From assembly GCF_018070045.1 (NCBI RefSeq), contig NZ_JAGPYK010000003.1, forward strand, positions 186,001-250,000: a DNA stretch of 64,000 nt. Direction: 5' to 3'. Both the position numbers and the translations under genes were made by a program. The DNA comes from Micromonospora sp. U21 (lineage in GTDB: Bacteria > Actinomycetota > Actinomycetes > Mycobacteriales > Micromonosporaceae). A model generated the notes under the pieces. It saw only the letters and a list, made by a program, of their open reading frames with translations, had not been told where the DNA came from and did no database searches. This document shows, one piece after another, positions 50,509 through 59,118 of the stretch (its first letter is position 1; the number at the start of each line of letters is the position of its first letter).

Positions 50509-52911
50509 ATGCACGTGATCGCGCTGTCCGAGGCAACCGCCGACATGGTCGACCTGGTGGGCGGCAAGGCGGCCGGGCTGGGCGAGCTGATCCGGCAGGG
50601 CGAACGGGTCCCCGAGGGGTTCTGCGTCACCGCCGAGACTCACCGGCTCGGTGTCATCCCGCAGGCGGAGATCGTCGCCGCGTACGAACGGCTCGGGGCG
50701 GGCCCCGTGGCGGTGCGCTCCAGCGCCACGGCGGAGGACCTGCCGGACGCGAGTTTCGCCGGGCAGCAGGACACCGTCCTGAACGTCACCGGCACCGCCG
50801 AGCTGATCGACGCGATCAGGAAGTGCTGGGATTCGCTGCACACCGTGCGCGCGACCGCCTACCGCGACGCCCGTGCCATCGATCACCAGGCGGTGCGGAT
50901 GGCCGTCGTCGTGCAACGCATGATCACCCCTGCGGTGGCCGGAGTGCTGTTCACCGCGAACCCACTGACCGGCCGCCGCGACGAGATGGCGGTCGACGCG
51001 GCGCCGGGGCTCGGCACCATGGTGGTGGACGGTGCGACGACGGTGGACCACTACGTCCTCGACGGCGTCGCGCGAAACGACGCGGGATGCCTGACGTCGG
51101 CGCACCTGGCGGAGCTGCGGACCACGGGTGAACGGTTGCAGGATCACTTCGGCCGCCCGCAGGACGTGGAATGGGCGATCGACGGAGACGGACTGCTGTG
51201 GTTGCTGCAGTCGCGGCCGATCACCAGCCTGTTTCCCCTCCCTCCGGATACCGGGAAGCCCCTCCCCCGGGTCTATCTGGAGTTCGGCCACGTTCAGGGC
51301 ATGCTGCAACCGGTCACCCCGATGGGCATGTCGACACTGCGGTCGCAGGTCGCGGCGATGCTCGCCTCGCTCGGCGTCCGGGTCGAGATCGTCGACATCG
51401 GCGGTCGCCTCTACGGTGACCTGACCGAGCTGGCCCGGAGCAGGTCGTCCCGCAAGCGGCTGGTCAAGCTCATGGCGGTCGACTTCGGCCCGCGGGCCCA
51501 GGCGGTGATGGAGCACGTCCTGACGGATCCACGGTTCGCAGCCACCACGGGCAGCACTGAGCGCGGCGCGGCGGCCGGGGCCGCGTCCCTGCGCACGGCC
51601 GGCCGTGCGGTCGTGGGGATCCTGCGCGCGCTGGCGCGTCCGGACGCGGCGCGGATCCGGATGTTCCAGGCGATCGAGCGGATGAGAGTGCGGTCGGCGG
51701 CGCCCGACGACCTGCGGACCGCTGCCGACCGGCTGCGCTTCCTTCGTTCGCAGGACGCCGAGGACAGCGCGGACGACATCATGTGGCCCATCGTGACGGG
51801 GATGCTCGCCGCCGCGTTGCCGGCCTCGTTGCTCAAGGGCGTCGCGAGCCCGGACGAGATCCACACCGTGCTGGGCGGGATGCCGCACAACGTCACCATC
51901 GAGATGGACCTGGCGCTCTGGCGGCTCGCCCGGCGCGCCGACGAGCACCGCCGTCTCCTGCTCGACACCCCACCGGACGAGCTGGCCGCCCGCTATCTGG
52001 GCGGGACGCTACCCGACATCGGGATGGCCGCGTTCCTGGACGCCTACGGTCACCGCGGCGTCGCCGAGGTCGACATCGGCGTACCGAGGTGGGCGGAGGA
52101 TCCGGCACCGGTCTTCGCGGCGATCGCCAACTACCTGCGGGTCACCGATCCCCAGCAGGGGCCCGACCAGCGGTTCGAACGGGCCGCCGCGGCGGCCGAG
52201 ACCGCGCTCGAGGAACTGGCCGCGCGGGCCCGCCGTCGCCGGCCGGTACGCGGCAGGGTCGCCGTGTTCCTGCTACGCCGGGCCCGGTCGTTGGCCGGCC
52301 TGCGGGAGGCCGGCAAGTTCGCCGGGCTGTACCCGCTGCGGGAGACGCGCCGGCAACTGCTGCTCATCGGCGCCGACCTGACCGCCGCCGGCCTGCTGGA
52401 ACAGCCCGACGACATCATGTTCCTGACCCTGGACGAGGTGGAGACGGCGGTGCACCGGAGCACCGACCACCGGGCCACGGTCGCCTCCCGCCGGTCGGAG
52501 CACCGCCGGGAGCTGCGCCGCAGGTCGGTCCCGGTGGCGTTGCTGTCCGACGGCACCGACGTCGAGACGATCCTGCCGGCTGCGCCCGCCCGCGACGGCA
52601 CACTCGCCGGTGTCGGCGCCTCGGCGGGCCGGGTGACCGGCCCCGCCCGGGTCGTCCACGACCCGGCCACCGCCCACATCGAGCCCGGCGAGGTCCTGGT
52701 CGCCGCGACCACCGACCCCGGCTGGACCCCGCTCTTCCTCACCGCCTCGGCGCTGGTCACCGAGACCGGCGCGATCATGGCACACGGCCCCACCGTGGCC
52801 CGGGAGTACGGCATCCCCGCCGTCATCTGCGTCCCCGACGCCACCCGGACCATCTCCACCGGCCAGGTCGTCACCGTGGACGGCGGCGCCGGAACCGTCA
52901 CCGTCCACTGA
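50509..52911 (+). CDS. PEP-utilising enzyme, rifampin phosphotransferase-like
   Basis: 800 residues in the layout of rifampin phosphotransferase: an N-terminal ATP-grasp domain (MVDLVGGKAAGLGELIRQG; VAVRSSATAEDLPDASFAGQ; AVAGVLFTANPLTG; LLWLLQSRPIT), a central substrate domain and a C-terminal swivelling phospho-His domain (IMAHGPTVAREYGIPAV, His near residue 762). In Rph the beta-phosphate of ATP passes through this His to the rifamycin. The length is a little short for Rph (about 865) and no rifamycin-associated element was seen, so the real acceptor may differ. AGAAGG lies 7 nt before the ATG. It starts a three-gene unit. Confidence 0.85.
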   Translation: MHVIALSEATADMVDLVGGKAAGLGELIRQGERVPEGFCVTAETHRLGVIPQAEIVAAYERLGAGPVAVRSSATAEDLPDASFAGQQDTVLNVTGTAELIDAIRKCWDSLHTVRATAYRDARAIDHQAVRMAVVVQRMITPAVAGVLFTANPLTGRRDEMAVDAAPGLGTMVVDGATTVDHYVLDGVARNDAGCLTSAHLAELRTTGERLQDHFGRPQDVEWAIDGDGLLWLLQSRPITSLFPLPPDTGKPLPRVYLEFGHVQGMLQPVTPMGMSTLRSQVAAMLASLGVRVEIVDIGGRLYGDLTELARSRSSRKRLVKLMAVDFGPRAQAVMEHVLTDPRFAATTGSTERGAAAGAASLRTAGRAVVGILRALARPDAARIRMFQAIERMRVRSAAPDDLRTAADRLRFLRSQDAEDSADDIMWPIVTGMLAAALPASLLKGVASPDEIHTVLGGMPHNVTIEMDLALWRLARRADEHRRLLLDTPPDELAARYLGGTLPDIGMAAFLDAYGHRGVAEVDIGVPRWAEDPAPVFAAIANYLRVTDPQQGPDQRFERAAAAAETALEELAARARRRRPVRGRVAVFLLRRARSLAGLREAGKFAGLYPLRETRRQLLLIGADLTAAGLLEQPDDIMFLTLDEVETAVHRSTDHRATVASRRSEHRRELRRRSVPVALLSDGTDVETILPAAPARDGTLAGVGASAGRVTGPARVVHDPATAHIEPGEVLVAATTDPGWTPLFLTASALVTETGAIMAHGPTVAREYGIPAVICVPDATRTISTGQVVTVDGGAGTVTVH

Positions 52912-52939
52912 CGACAGCCCCCGACCACGAGGACGAGGA

Positions 52940-53605
52940 ATGACCGACACGAAGGCCCCGACCAGGGCGAAGGTGGGTCCGCTGCTACGCAGGGCGGCCG
53001 CGACGGAGGGAGCCATGTGGCGCAGCCTGTACGTGTGGGCACGGCGCAGGCCGCTGCCGCTGGCCCCGGGCGACGAGCCGTTCGGCTACCTCGGCGTGGT
53101 CAAGCCGATCCTCGGCATCTTCATCGCCCTGTCGGTCGTCGAGATTCCGATCTTCGACCTCATCGTCACCCACGTGGTGCCGTGGCGGCCGGCCCGCTGG
53201 ATCGTGCTCGGCCTCGGCATCTGGGGTCTGCTCTGGATGGCCGGCCTCTACGCGAGCATGCAGATCCACCCACACATCGTTGGTGACAGGGGCCTGCGGG
53301 TACGGCTGAGTTCGGGCATCGACATCTGGATCCCGTGGACGGACATCGAGGCACTGCGCAAGCGTCACCGCTCGCTGCCCTCCAGCAAATCGGTGCAGGT
53401 CGAGCAGGAGGGCGAACGCCGCGTCCTGTACATCTCGGTGGGAAGTCAGACCAGCATCGACGTCCTGCTGCGCCGGCCGACGACCTTCGACCTGCCCAAG
53501 GGCCGGTCCGAGCCGATGGATGAGCTGCGGCTGTACGCCGACGATCCCGACGGTCTCCTGCGCAGCGCTCGCGGCACCCCCGCGACCGGAACCGTCAGCC
53601 GGTAG
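52940..53605 (+). CDS. Membrane protein with C-terminal PH-like domain
   Basis: 221 residues. Two hydrophobic segments lie near 52-72 (VVKPILGIFIALSVVEIPIF) and 86-108 (WIVLGLGIWGLLWMAGLYAS). The following ~90 residues (IHPHIVGDRGLRVRLSSGID, IWIPWTDIEALRKR, VQVEQEGERRVLYIS) look like the bacterial PH fold of YdbT/DUF304 type. It is co-transcribed with the upstream phosphotransferase (28-nt gap, GAGGACGAGGA before the ATG). Role unknown; it might couple the enzyme to the membrane or sense envelope stress. Confidence 0.7.
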   Translation: MTDTKAPTRAKVGPLLRRAAATEGAMWRSLYVWARRRPLPLAPGDEPFGYLGVVKPILGIFIALSVVEIPIFDLIVTHVVPWRPARWIVLGLGIWGLLWMAGLYASMQIHPHIVGDRGLRVRLSSGIDIWIPWTDIEALRKRHRSLPSSKSVQVEQEGERRVLYISVGSQTSIDVLLRRPTTFDLPKGRSEPMDELRLYADDPDGLLRSARGTPATGTVSR

Positions 53606-53658
53606 CTGCCGCCCGCTGGCGGAGTGTCCGGGCCACCGACTCTGAAATGATCGAGGTC

Positions 53659-54243
53659 ATGCCCAAGAAGGTCGATCACCAGGAGCGGCGCACCCTCATC
53701 GCGGACGCGTTGATGCGGGTCGCCGCGGATCAGGGCCTGGAGGCCGTCAGCCTCCGTCACGTGGCCGCCGAGGCCGGGGTGTCCGCCGGCATGGTCCAGC
53801 ACTACTTCCGCACCAAGGACGAGATGATGGCGTTCGCGCTGGCCGTGGTCCGCGAGCGTGGCCAGCTCCGGGTCACCGAGGCGATGGAGCGGCTGGGCCC
53901 GGACCCCTCTCCTCGGCTGCTGCTGCGCACGATGATCGCCGCCCTGCTACCGCTCGACGACCGGACCCGCGACGACGGCCGGGTGGCGCTGGCGTATTTC
54001 GCCTACACCGCGGTGCGGCCGGCGGTCGCGTCCAGCCTGCGCGCGGACACCGCGCAGCTGACCGAGTTCATCGCCAGCGCCCTGCCCGCTCGAAACGCCA
54101 ACGCCGCCGCGGCCGCAGCCGGCCTGCTGGCGCTCATGGAGGGGCTGGGCATCTATCTGCTGGGCGGGCAGTACACCGCGGAGCAGGCCTTGGCGGCGCT
54201 GGATGCCCACCTCGACCTGCTCTTCGGCGTCGACAGCGCCTGA
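53659..54243 (+). CDS. TetR family regulator (BetI-like)
   Basis: 194 residues from the second ATG; the first (53647) would add four residues and is less likely, since homologues begin PKKVDHQERR. The helix-turn-helix region reads RRTLIADALMRVAADQGLEA then VAAEAGVSAGMVQHYFRTKD, and the C-terminal domain matches BetI-type (TetR_C_6). It is third in the operon, 53 nt after the membrane protein, and probably binds the 22-bp palindrome at the operon promoter. Short 27-nt gap to the convergent amidase gene. Confidence 0.9.
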   Translation: MPKKVDHQERRTLIADALMRVAADQGLEAVSLRHVAAEAGVSAGMVQHYFRTKDEMMAFALAVVRERGQLRVTEAMERLGPDPSPRLLLRTMIAALLPLDDRTRDDGRVALAYFAYTAVRPAVASSLRADTAQLTEFIASALPARNANAAAAAAGLLALMEGLGIYLLGGQYTAEQALAALDAHLDLLFGVDSA

Positions 54244-54270
54244 GTGGCGACCGACGGGAGCGGAACGCCC

Positions 54271-55647
54271 TCAGCAGCGGGGCACGTTCGGGATGTACCC
54301 GTCGTGGCCGGTCAGCACGTAGGCGTCGGAGACGTAGCGGTTGGTGCCGATCCGGTTCCAGATGGCGGTCGTGCCGTACGGGCCGGTGACCGTGCTGCCG
54401 ACGGCCTGGCAGTAGATGGCGACGGTGGCGCCGTCGGCGACCGAGCCGACGACCGGATAGCTGGAGCCGGGGCCGGAGCGCACGTTGAGGTTGGCCGACT
54501 CGGTGTTCACCGTGCCGGGGCCGATGCCGGTGATGCCGTTCACCAGTTGCAGGTAGTAGGTCCAGTTCCAGTTGGGGCCGGGATCGGTGTGGGTGGCGCC
54601 GGGCACCTCGACGTGCCCGATGATGTGCGCCCGGTCCCGGGGGATGTCGTACCGGGTGGTGAGGGCGCGGGTGAGCGCCGCGGACGCGCGGTACATCGCG
54701 TCGGTGAACCAGGCCGGGTTGTCGACGTACCCCTCGTGCTCGATGCCGATCGACTGGGTGTTGTAGGTCCAGTTGCCGGCGTGGTGGGCGATGTCCTTCT
54801 CCCGCACCGACTGGGTGACGGCCCCGTCGGAGGACCGGAAGGTGTAGTGCGCGCTGACCTTGGCCGCCGGGTTCTGGAACCAGCTGATGGAGCCGGCGTA
54901 GGAGCCCTGCGTCATGTGGATGACGACGCGGGTGACCGGGTGGCTGCCCGGTCGACTGGCCACGGTGTAGTTGCTCGTGCTGGCCGGCGCCCACGCGGCT
55001 GGCCCGTAGTCGGTGCTGAGGGCGCCGAACCCGCCGAGCACGGCGGCCCGCTTCAGGCCGCCCCGGCGCGGCTCGACCGGCCGGCCAACCACCGCTTCGC
55101 CGCCCGCCGGGGTGAATCCGGCGCGCAACAGGTCGTAGACGGTGTCCGCGTAGAGCCGCGCGACCGACGGGTCGCTGGCGCCGCCGTACCGGGCGACCGG
55201 TGCGTACCAACCGTTCACGTCGTCGCGGGTCGCGGCGGTGAGGCCGGCCTGATCGGCGTACGAGCGCAGCACGGCGGCCGCCCCGAGAACGTTCCCGGCG
55301 GGTTCGGTACGCAACGCGACCTGGCTCAGCCGGGTCAGCGTCGCCGCCTCGTCCAGGGTGCGCAGCCGCGGGTTGCTCGCCAGGTGCATGAGCCCGTACC
55401 CGCCGGCCGCGCTCGCCGCACCGCCGTGCATGTCCAGCCGCGACTCGGCGTACCCCAGCGCCACCAGCAGGTCGCGCGGGACGTCGTACCGCGCTGCGGC
55501 GGTGTCGAACGCGGCGGCCAGCGGGCCGGACGACGCCGGCGTCCCGGCCGGGGTGGCAGCCGCCGGTGACACGGCCACGACGGGGCCGGCCAGGGCGGTG
55601 GTCAGGCTGAGCAGGAGCCGGCCTCGGTGTGCGGTTCGTACCGTCAT
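54271..55647 (-). CDS. Secreted peptidoglycan hydrolase: SLT-like + N-acetylmuramoyl-L-alanine amidase + SH3-like
   Basis: 458 residues, last gene of the envelope operon. Signal peptide ~1-32. A lysozyme/lytic-transglycosylase-like segment (LLVALGYAESRLDMHGGAAS, residues ~55-110, Glu in YAESRLD) precedes an amidase_2 domain (~220-360) with zinc ligands in RVVIHMTQGSYAGSISWF and HIIGHVEVPG, and TDPGPNWNW. The C-terminal SH3-like domain (~375-450) reads LNVRSGPGSSYPVV. AAGGAG lies 6 nt before ATG 55647. It cuts the stem peptide from muramic acid. Its SH3-like tail closely resembles that of the M23 gene immediately upstream. Confidence 0.9.
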   Translation of the reverse strand: MTVRTAHRGRLLLSLTTALAGPVVAVSPAAATPAGTPASSGPLAAAFDTAAARYDVPRDLLVALGYAESRLDMHGGAASAAGGYGLMHLASNPRLRTLDEAATLTRLSQVALRTEPAGNVLGAAAVLRSYADQAGLTAATRDDVNGWYAPVARYGGASDPSVARLYADTVYDLLRAGFTPAGGEAVVGRPVEPRRGGLKRAAVLGGFGALSTDYGPAAWAPASTSNYTVASRPGSHPVTRVVIHMTQGSYAGSISWFQNPAAKVSAHYTFRSSDGAVTQSVREKDIAHHAGNWTYNTQSIGIEHEGYVDNPAWFTDAMYRASAALTRALTTRYDIPRDRAHIIGHVEVPGATHTDPGPNWNWTYYLQLVNGITGIGPGTVNTESANLNVRSGPGSSYPVVGSVADGATVAIYCQAVGSTVTGPYGTTAIWNRIGTNRYVSDAYVLTGHDGYIPNVPRC

Positions 55648-55712
55648 GAGCACTCCTTCGGATGACTGAGGTCGGCCGGCCCGTTGCGCCGCCCACCCGG
55701 CGGTCGGGCTCG

Positions 55713-56879
55713 TCAGCACCAGCCGTTGACCGGACCGTTCACACCGGTCCAGAGGTAGGCGTCGGACACCCAACTGCCGTCGCTCAACCGGTCCCAGAGC
55801 GCGGTGGTGCCGTACCGCCCGGTGTGGGAGGTGCCGTTGGCGGAGCAGGAGACCGAGACGGTGGCGCCGTCAGCCAGCGAGCCGAGCGCCCCGTAGCCGG
55901 TCCCGGGACCGGCGCGTCGGGTCAGCGCCCCACCGCCGTTCGCGTCGACCACCGCCTGGGTGAGGCCGAGCGCGCCGTGGTTGTACAGACCCGCTCCCGC
56001 ACCGGCCCAGGCCGACCCGTGCCGTGCCCCGCCCTGGTAGGCGGCGGCGCCGTTGGCCAGCACCCACTTGCCGATGTCGTGGCCGGCGATCGGCACGTAC
56101 GCGCTGTTCTGCCGCAGCCCGAAGTGGACGTGCCGCCCGTAGGCGGCGCCGCCGCAGGTGACGTCGGTGCCGGTGTTGCCCAGGAAGGCGCCCTGACCGA
56201 CGCTGGCGCCGTTGACCGAGATGCTGTTCCACAGGTGGTAGTAGTCGCTCGAGTAGCCCCGGTCGTGGATGACCCGGATCCACCCCTGGCACATCGTGTA
56301 CGCCGCGCCGGCCCGGGCCGCCCGGACCACCTGATCGCCCCCGGCCAGGTCGACCGAGCTGTACGGCGACTCGTTCCCGCCCCAGCCGTGCGGGCCGCCG
56401 GCGAGCGTCCACGTCTGGCCCACCGCGAACGGCAGGGCCATTCCGGTCCGGTAGTCCCCGCCCGCGTACATCGGGGTCGGGGTGGTGGTGAGCGCGTTCC
56501 TCTCCGGGCCGTTCACCAGGGGCGACTCGGCGGCCAGGTCGCCGAAGGCCGCCTCACCGTCGAAGGCGACCCGCCACCCGGCCGGGTCGGCCCGGGCGAT
56601 GAAGATCGAGCCGGTCGGGTGGGCGTCCTCCTGCCGGGGCGCGAGGGCGACGGCGGTGCCGAACGCCCACCGGCCGCTGGTGCGGCTGACGGTGACCCGG
56701 GTGTCCCGTTCGGCGACGGCCGTGCGCGGCTCGGCCGAGCCGAGCAGTTTGGCGGTCACCGCGGCGGTGAGCGCGGGGGCGTCGGCCGTCGCGGCGGCGC
56801 TGGGCGCCGCCCCGATCAGGCTCGTGACCGTCAGCAGGGTCGCAGCCGCGCTGCCGGCCCATCGTCGACCGTGTCTCAT
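55713..56879 (-). CDS. Secreted M23 (LasA-like) endopeptidase with SH3-like tail
   Basis: 388 residues. Signal peptide ~1-30. Residues ~115-285 form a LasA/M23-type domain: GPHGWGGNESPYSSVDLAGG supplies the first zinc His and Asp, YSSDYYHLWNSISVNG the central strand, and YGRHVHFGL the last His pair. An SH3-like domain (~310-388, GPGTGYGALGSLADGATVSV) closes the chain. Such enzymes cleave peptidoglycan cross-links. A GAGG-type site lies about 8 nt before the ATG. Fourth gene of the operon, 26 nt after the MauE-like gene. Confidence 0.87.
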   Translation of the reverse strand: MRHGRRWAGSAAATLLTVTSLIGAAPSAAATADAPALTAAVTAKLLGSAEPRTAVAERDTRVTVSRTSGRWAFGTAVALAPRQEDAHPTGSIFIARADPAGWRVAFDGEAAFGDLAAESPLVNGPERNALTTTPTPMYAGGDYRTGMALPFAVGQTWTLAGGPHGWGGNESPYSSVDLAGGDQVVRAARAGAAYTMCQGWIRVIHDRGYSSDYYHLWNSISVNGASVGQGAFLGNTGTDVTCGGAAYGRHVHFGLRQNSAYVPIAGHDIGKWVLANGAAAYQGGARHGSAWAGAGAGLYNHGALGLTQAVVDANGGGALTRRAGPGTGYGALGSLADGATVSVSCSANGTSHTGRYGTTALWDRLSDGSWVSDAYLWTGVNGPVNGWC

Positions 56880-56905
56880 GGTGACCTCACTTCCGGGACG
56901 TGGTT

Positions 56906-57772
56906 TCAGGCCGGGACCACGGAGAGCCGGGGGCCGGTGGCGGGCGGCGTGCCGGCCAGGCTGAGCAGGGTGTGTCCGGTGGCGTCGTCGACCACGGCGA
57001 CCCGCACCGCGTCCGGTTCCCGGTCGGTCAGTGGCACGGCGAACACCGCCGTCACCAGGCGGCCCTGGTAGCGCGCGGCGTGCCCGACGAAGCGCCAGTC
57101 GCCGTCGTCCCAGTGCTCCCGTACGTCGGAGCGGAGCAGCGGCGCCACCCGCCGGTAGGCGTCGCTGAGCTGGAGTTGCTGCACGGTGGCGAGCAGCGGG
57201 ACGCCGGAGCCGCCGCGCAGCGGATGGGTCAGCCTGGCCCGCAGCCTGCGCAGCGGCAGCAGCCAGACGTGGTCCAGCTCCGGCGAGAGCGCCACCACGG
57301 CGGCGATTTCGACGAGCAGCACGGCGCCGCCGGCCGCTGGCTGCCCGGTCAAGGCGGTCATCCAGCCGCCGGTGGCCAGCAGGGCCAGTCCGCCCGCCGC
57401 CGCCAGCAGCCCGGCCCGGGCCAGGCTGCGGCCGGAGACCGGGGTCGGTCGGGCACTCAGGCAGCCGCAGGAGGAGGCCGGGGCGGCGCGACGGGCGTAG
57501 GCGAGGTAGCCGAGGAAGGCGACGGCCAGCCCGGTCGCGGCCATCGCCTCCGCACGCAGGACGGGCGGCAGCAGGAGCAGCGCGCCGAGGGTCACCTCGA
57601 TGCCACCCAGCAGCCGGTACGCGGGCAGTGCCCGGTCCTGCCCGAGCAGCCGGACGAGCGCGGACCGGTTGGCGGCCGCGGTGGCGTGCGGGCTGACGAG
57701 CTTGACGCGGGCGGACCAGATCAGCACCGCGCCCACGACCAGAGGCTGCAGCGTCGCGATCAGGTCGATCAT
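56906..57772 (-). CDS. MauE/DoxX-type redox membrane protein with C-terminal extension
   Basis: 288 residues. Four transmembrane segments (residues ~10-22, 53-70, 76-93, 120-165 region) make a MauE/DoxX core, with the SCGC motif at 101-104 as the probable redox pair. MauE is required for disulfide formation in the methylamine dehydrogenase small subunit. The last ~120 residues are soluble and unfamiliar (HWDDGDWRFVGHAARYQGRL). AGGGGAGA lies 5 nt before ATG 57772. Its place between a 15-cysteine protein and secreted hydrolases suggests it oxidises thiols of those exported partners. Confidence 0.8.
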   Translation of the reverse strand: MIDLIATLQPLVVGAVLIWSARVKLVSPHATAAANRSALVRLLGQDRALPAYRLLGGIEVTLGALLLLPPVLRAEAMAATGLAVAFLGYLAYARRAAPASSCGCLSARPTPVSGRSLARAGLLAAAGGLALLATGGWMTALTGQPAAGGAVLLVEIAAVVALSPELDHVWLLPLRRLRARLTHPLRGGSGVPLLATVQQLQLSDAYRRVAPLLRSDVREHWDDGDWRFVGHAARYQGRLVTAVFAVPLTDREPDAVRVAVVDDATGHTLLSLAGTPPATGPRLSVVPA

Positions 57773-57840
57773 GGGTTCTCCCCTCGGGTGTCTCCGGCGG
57801 GCGGCACGCCGATGCGCGGATGCGCGCCGCCCGGGGTCCG

Positions 57841-58437
57841 TCAGGCGGCGGCGTAGACGGTGGCGATGTCGATCTCGTTGGTGTCCGGATGCCAGGCGCC
57901 GAGCACCTGGACGTGCCGGCCGACCCGCAGCAGCGACAGGTCGCTGACCGCCGGGGTGCCGTTGTAGACCGCTGCGGACCGGTCCGGCACGACGTGCGCG
58001 ACGATCCGCCGACCCTGGTGGTCGAGGTGCAGCACGTTGCGGCCGACCGCGGCGATGTGCCCGTGCAGGTTGACGATGTTGACCCATACGGAGTCCGCGG
58101 CGAGCGTGCCGTCGGGCAGGCGGACGCCGCGGGCGTAGAGCCCGTCGCCGATGGCCACCTTGTCGAACGTGGTGGGGTGCAGCTTCCAGATGCTTGTGCC
58201 GCCGGTGATGCGGATCGAGTGCAGCACGGTGTCCGAGCCGGTGACCAGCAGCATGCTGCCGGAGATCTTGCTGATCCGGCCCTCGGCGAAGTTCGGGTCC
58301 GGCGCGCCCGGCTCGATGGTCGCGGGTTCGGCGGCGAAGGCCGCCTCCGGGGCCAGCGAACCGAGGCCGGTGGCCCCGACCACGCCGCCGAGCGCCGCGG
58401 TGGCGAGCAACCGTCGGCGGTCCAGGGTCTGGTTCAT
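57841..58437 (-). CDS. Tat-exported beta-rich protein
   Basis: 198 residues. The N-terminus DRRRLLATAALGGVVGATGL is a twin-arginine signal, cleaved near AFA-AEP (~35). The rest is beta-rich with a DUF5666-like look (ISKISGSMLLVTGSDTVLHS, DGLYARGVRLPDGTLAADSV, NIVNLHGHIAAVG) and repeated short strands. No catalytic motif, only a few His. It starts 15 nt after the Cys-rich gene with GGAGGG 7 nt upstream. It may escort the Cys-rich protein, which lacks a signal, through the Tat pathway. Confidence 0.8.
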   Translation of the reverse strand: MNQTLDRRRLLATAALGGVVGATGLGSLAPEAAFAAEPATIEPGAPDPNFAEGRISKISGSMLLVTGSDTVLHSIRITGGTSIWKLHPTTFDKVAIGDGLYARGVRLPDGTLAADSVWVNIVNLHGHIAAVGRNVLHLDHQGRRIVAHVVPDRSAAVYNGTPAVSDLSLLRVGRHVQVLGAWHPDTNEIDIATVYAAA

Positions 58438-58452
58438 GGTGGCGCCCTCCGT

Positions 58453-58866
58453 TCAGACCGTGTCGACCGAGCAGGGCCGGAGCCCCGCGGAAAGACTGGC
58501 GATCGCGCTGTACGCGGCTGGCGTGAGATCGATGATCCGGTTGCTGCCGCAGGCGGAGCCGCAGCAGGTGCGCTCGCCGCAGAACAGGTCGGTCTGCGGC
58601 CCGCAGTCGGCGATGGTGGTGCCGACCCGGGCCCCGTTGCAGAGGTTGGTGGTGTAGTGCCGGAAGCCGCAGCCGCGCCGGGTCATCCCGGTCACCCCAC
58701 ACCGGTCCGGACGGGTGATGGCCAGGCACGCGTCCGAGGTGTTCGGCCAGGCGTGCTGGTAGTTGCCCGATCTGCAGGTGCCGCAGGCGCCGCCGCCGGC
58801 CGTGCCGCACGGACCCCAGGCGCTGCCGCAGCAGAACCACGACACCTCGCCTCGCAGAGCTGCCAT
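58453..58866 (-). CDS. Cysteine-rich barwin/expansin-like (double-psi beta-barrel) protein
   Basis: 137 residues with 15 cysteines. The C-terminal half shows the DPBB pattern of RlpA, barwin and expansins: GCGFRHYTTNLCNGARVG, then TTIADCGP (the Asp position essential in many members), and RIIDLTPAAYSAIASL at the end. The N-terminal ~45 residues hold two CC/CxxC-like clusters (WFCCGSAWGPCG, ACGTCRSG). There is no signal peptide, so it is either cytosolic or carried by a partner. GAGGAGG lies 6 nt before ATG 58866. First gene of a five-gene operon with a Tat protein, MauE-like, M23 and amidase genes. Confidence 0.75.
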   Translation of the reverse strand: MAALRGEVSWFCCGSAWGPCGTAGGGACGTCRSGNYQHAWPNTSDACLAITRPDRCGVTGMTRRGCGFRHYTTNLCNGARVGTTIADCGPQTDLFCGERTCCGSACGSNRIIDLTPAAYSAIASLSAGLRPCSVDTV

Positions 58867-58921
58867 GGATGCCTCCTCTCTGGCATGAGGACTACAAAGA
58901 TGAATGTAAATATTGATGGTG

Positions 58922-58950
58922 ATTGTTGTGTCATAAACCATCGAAGTCAA
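58922..58950 (-). promoter_or_regulatory. Promoter of the envelope operon
   Basis: On the minus strand TTGACT (58950-58945) and AACAAT (58927-58922) are spaced by 17 nt in an AT-rich patch (58890-58970), giving a leader of about 50 nt before ATG 58866. Confidence 0.5.
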
Positions 58951-59118
58951 CCGTCGCATCGAAACTTTTCTACGTGCTGTGTGGCGTGTCGACCGTCGGA
59001 GGCGGTGGTGACCAGGCGGGGATGAGCCCTTCGTGGCGGCGCGGCGGATCGATGGATTGTGCCGTCCCCACTCGCCGTGGCAGTGTGCGAACCCTCTGGC
59101 CGGAGGGGGCGGTTGCAC

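Noticed and set aside
58453..58866. Methylamine dehydrogenase small subunit, suggested by the MauE neighbour and many cysteines
   Set aside because: Cysteine spacing and the DCGP/RIIDL pattern fit a double-psi barrel, and no heavy chain or MauG gene is nearby.
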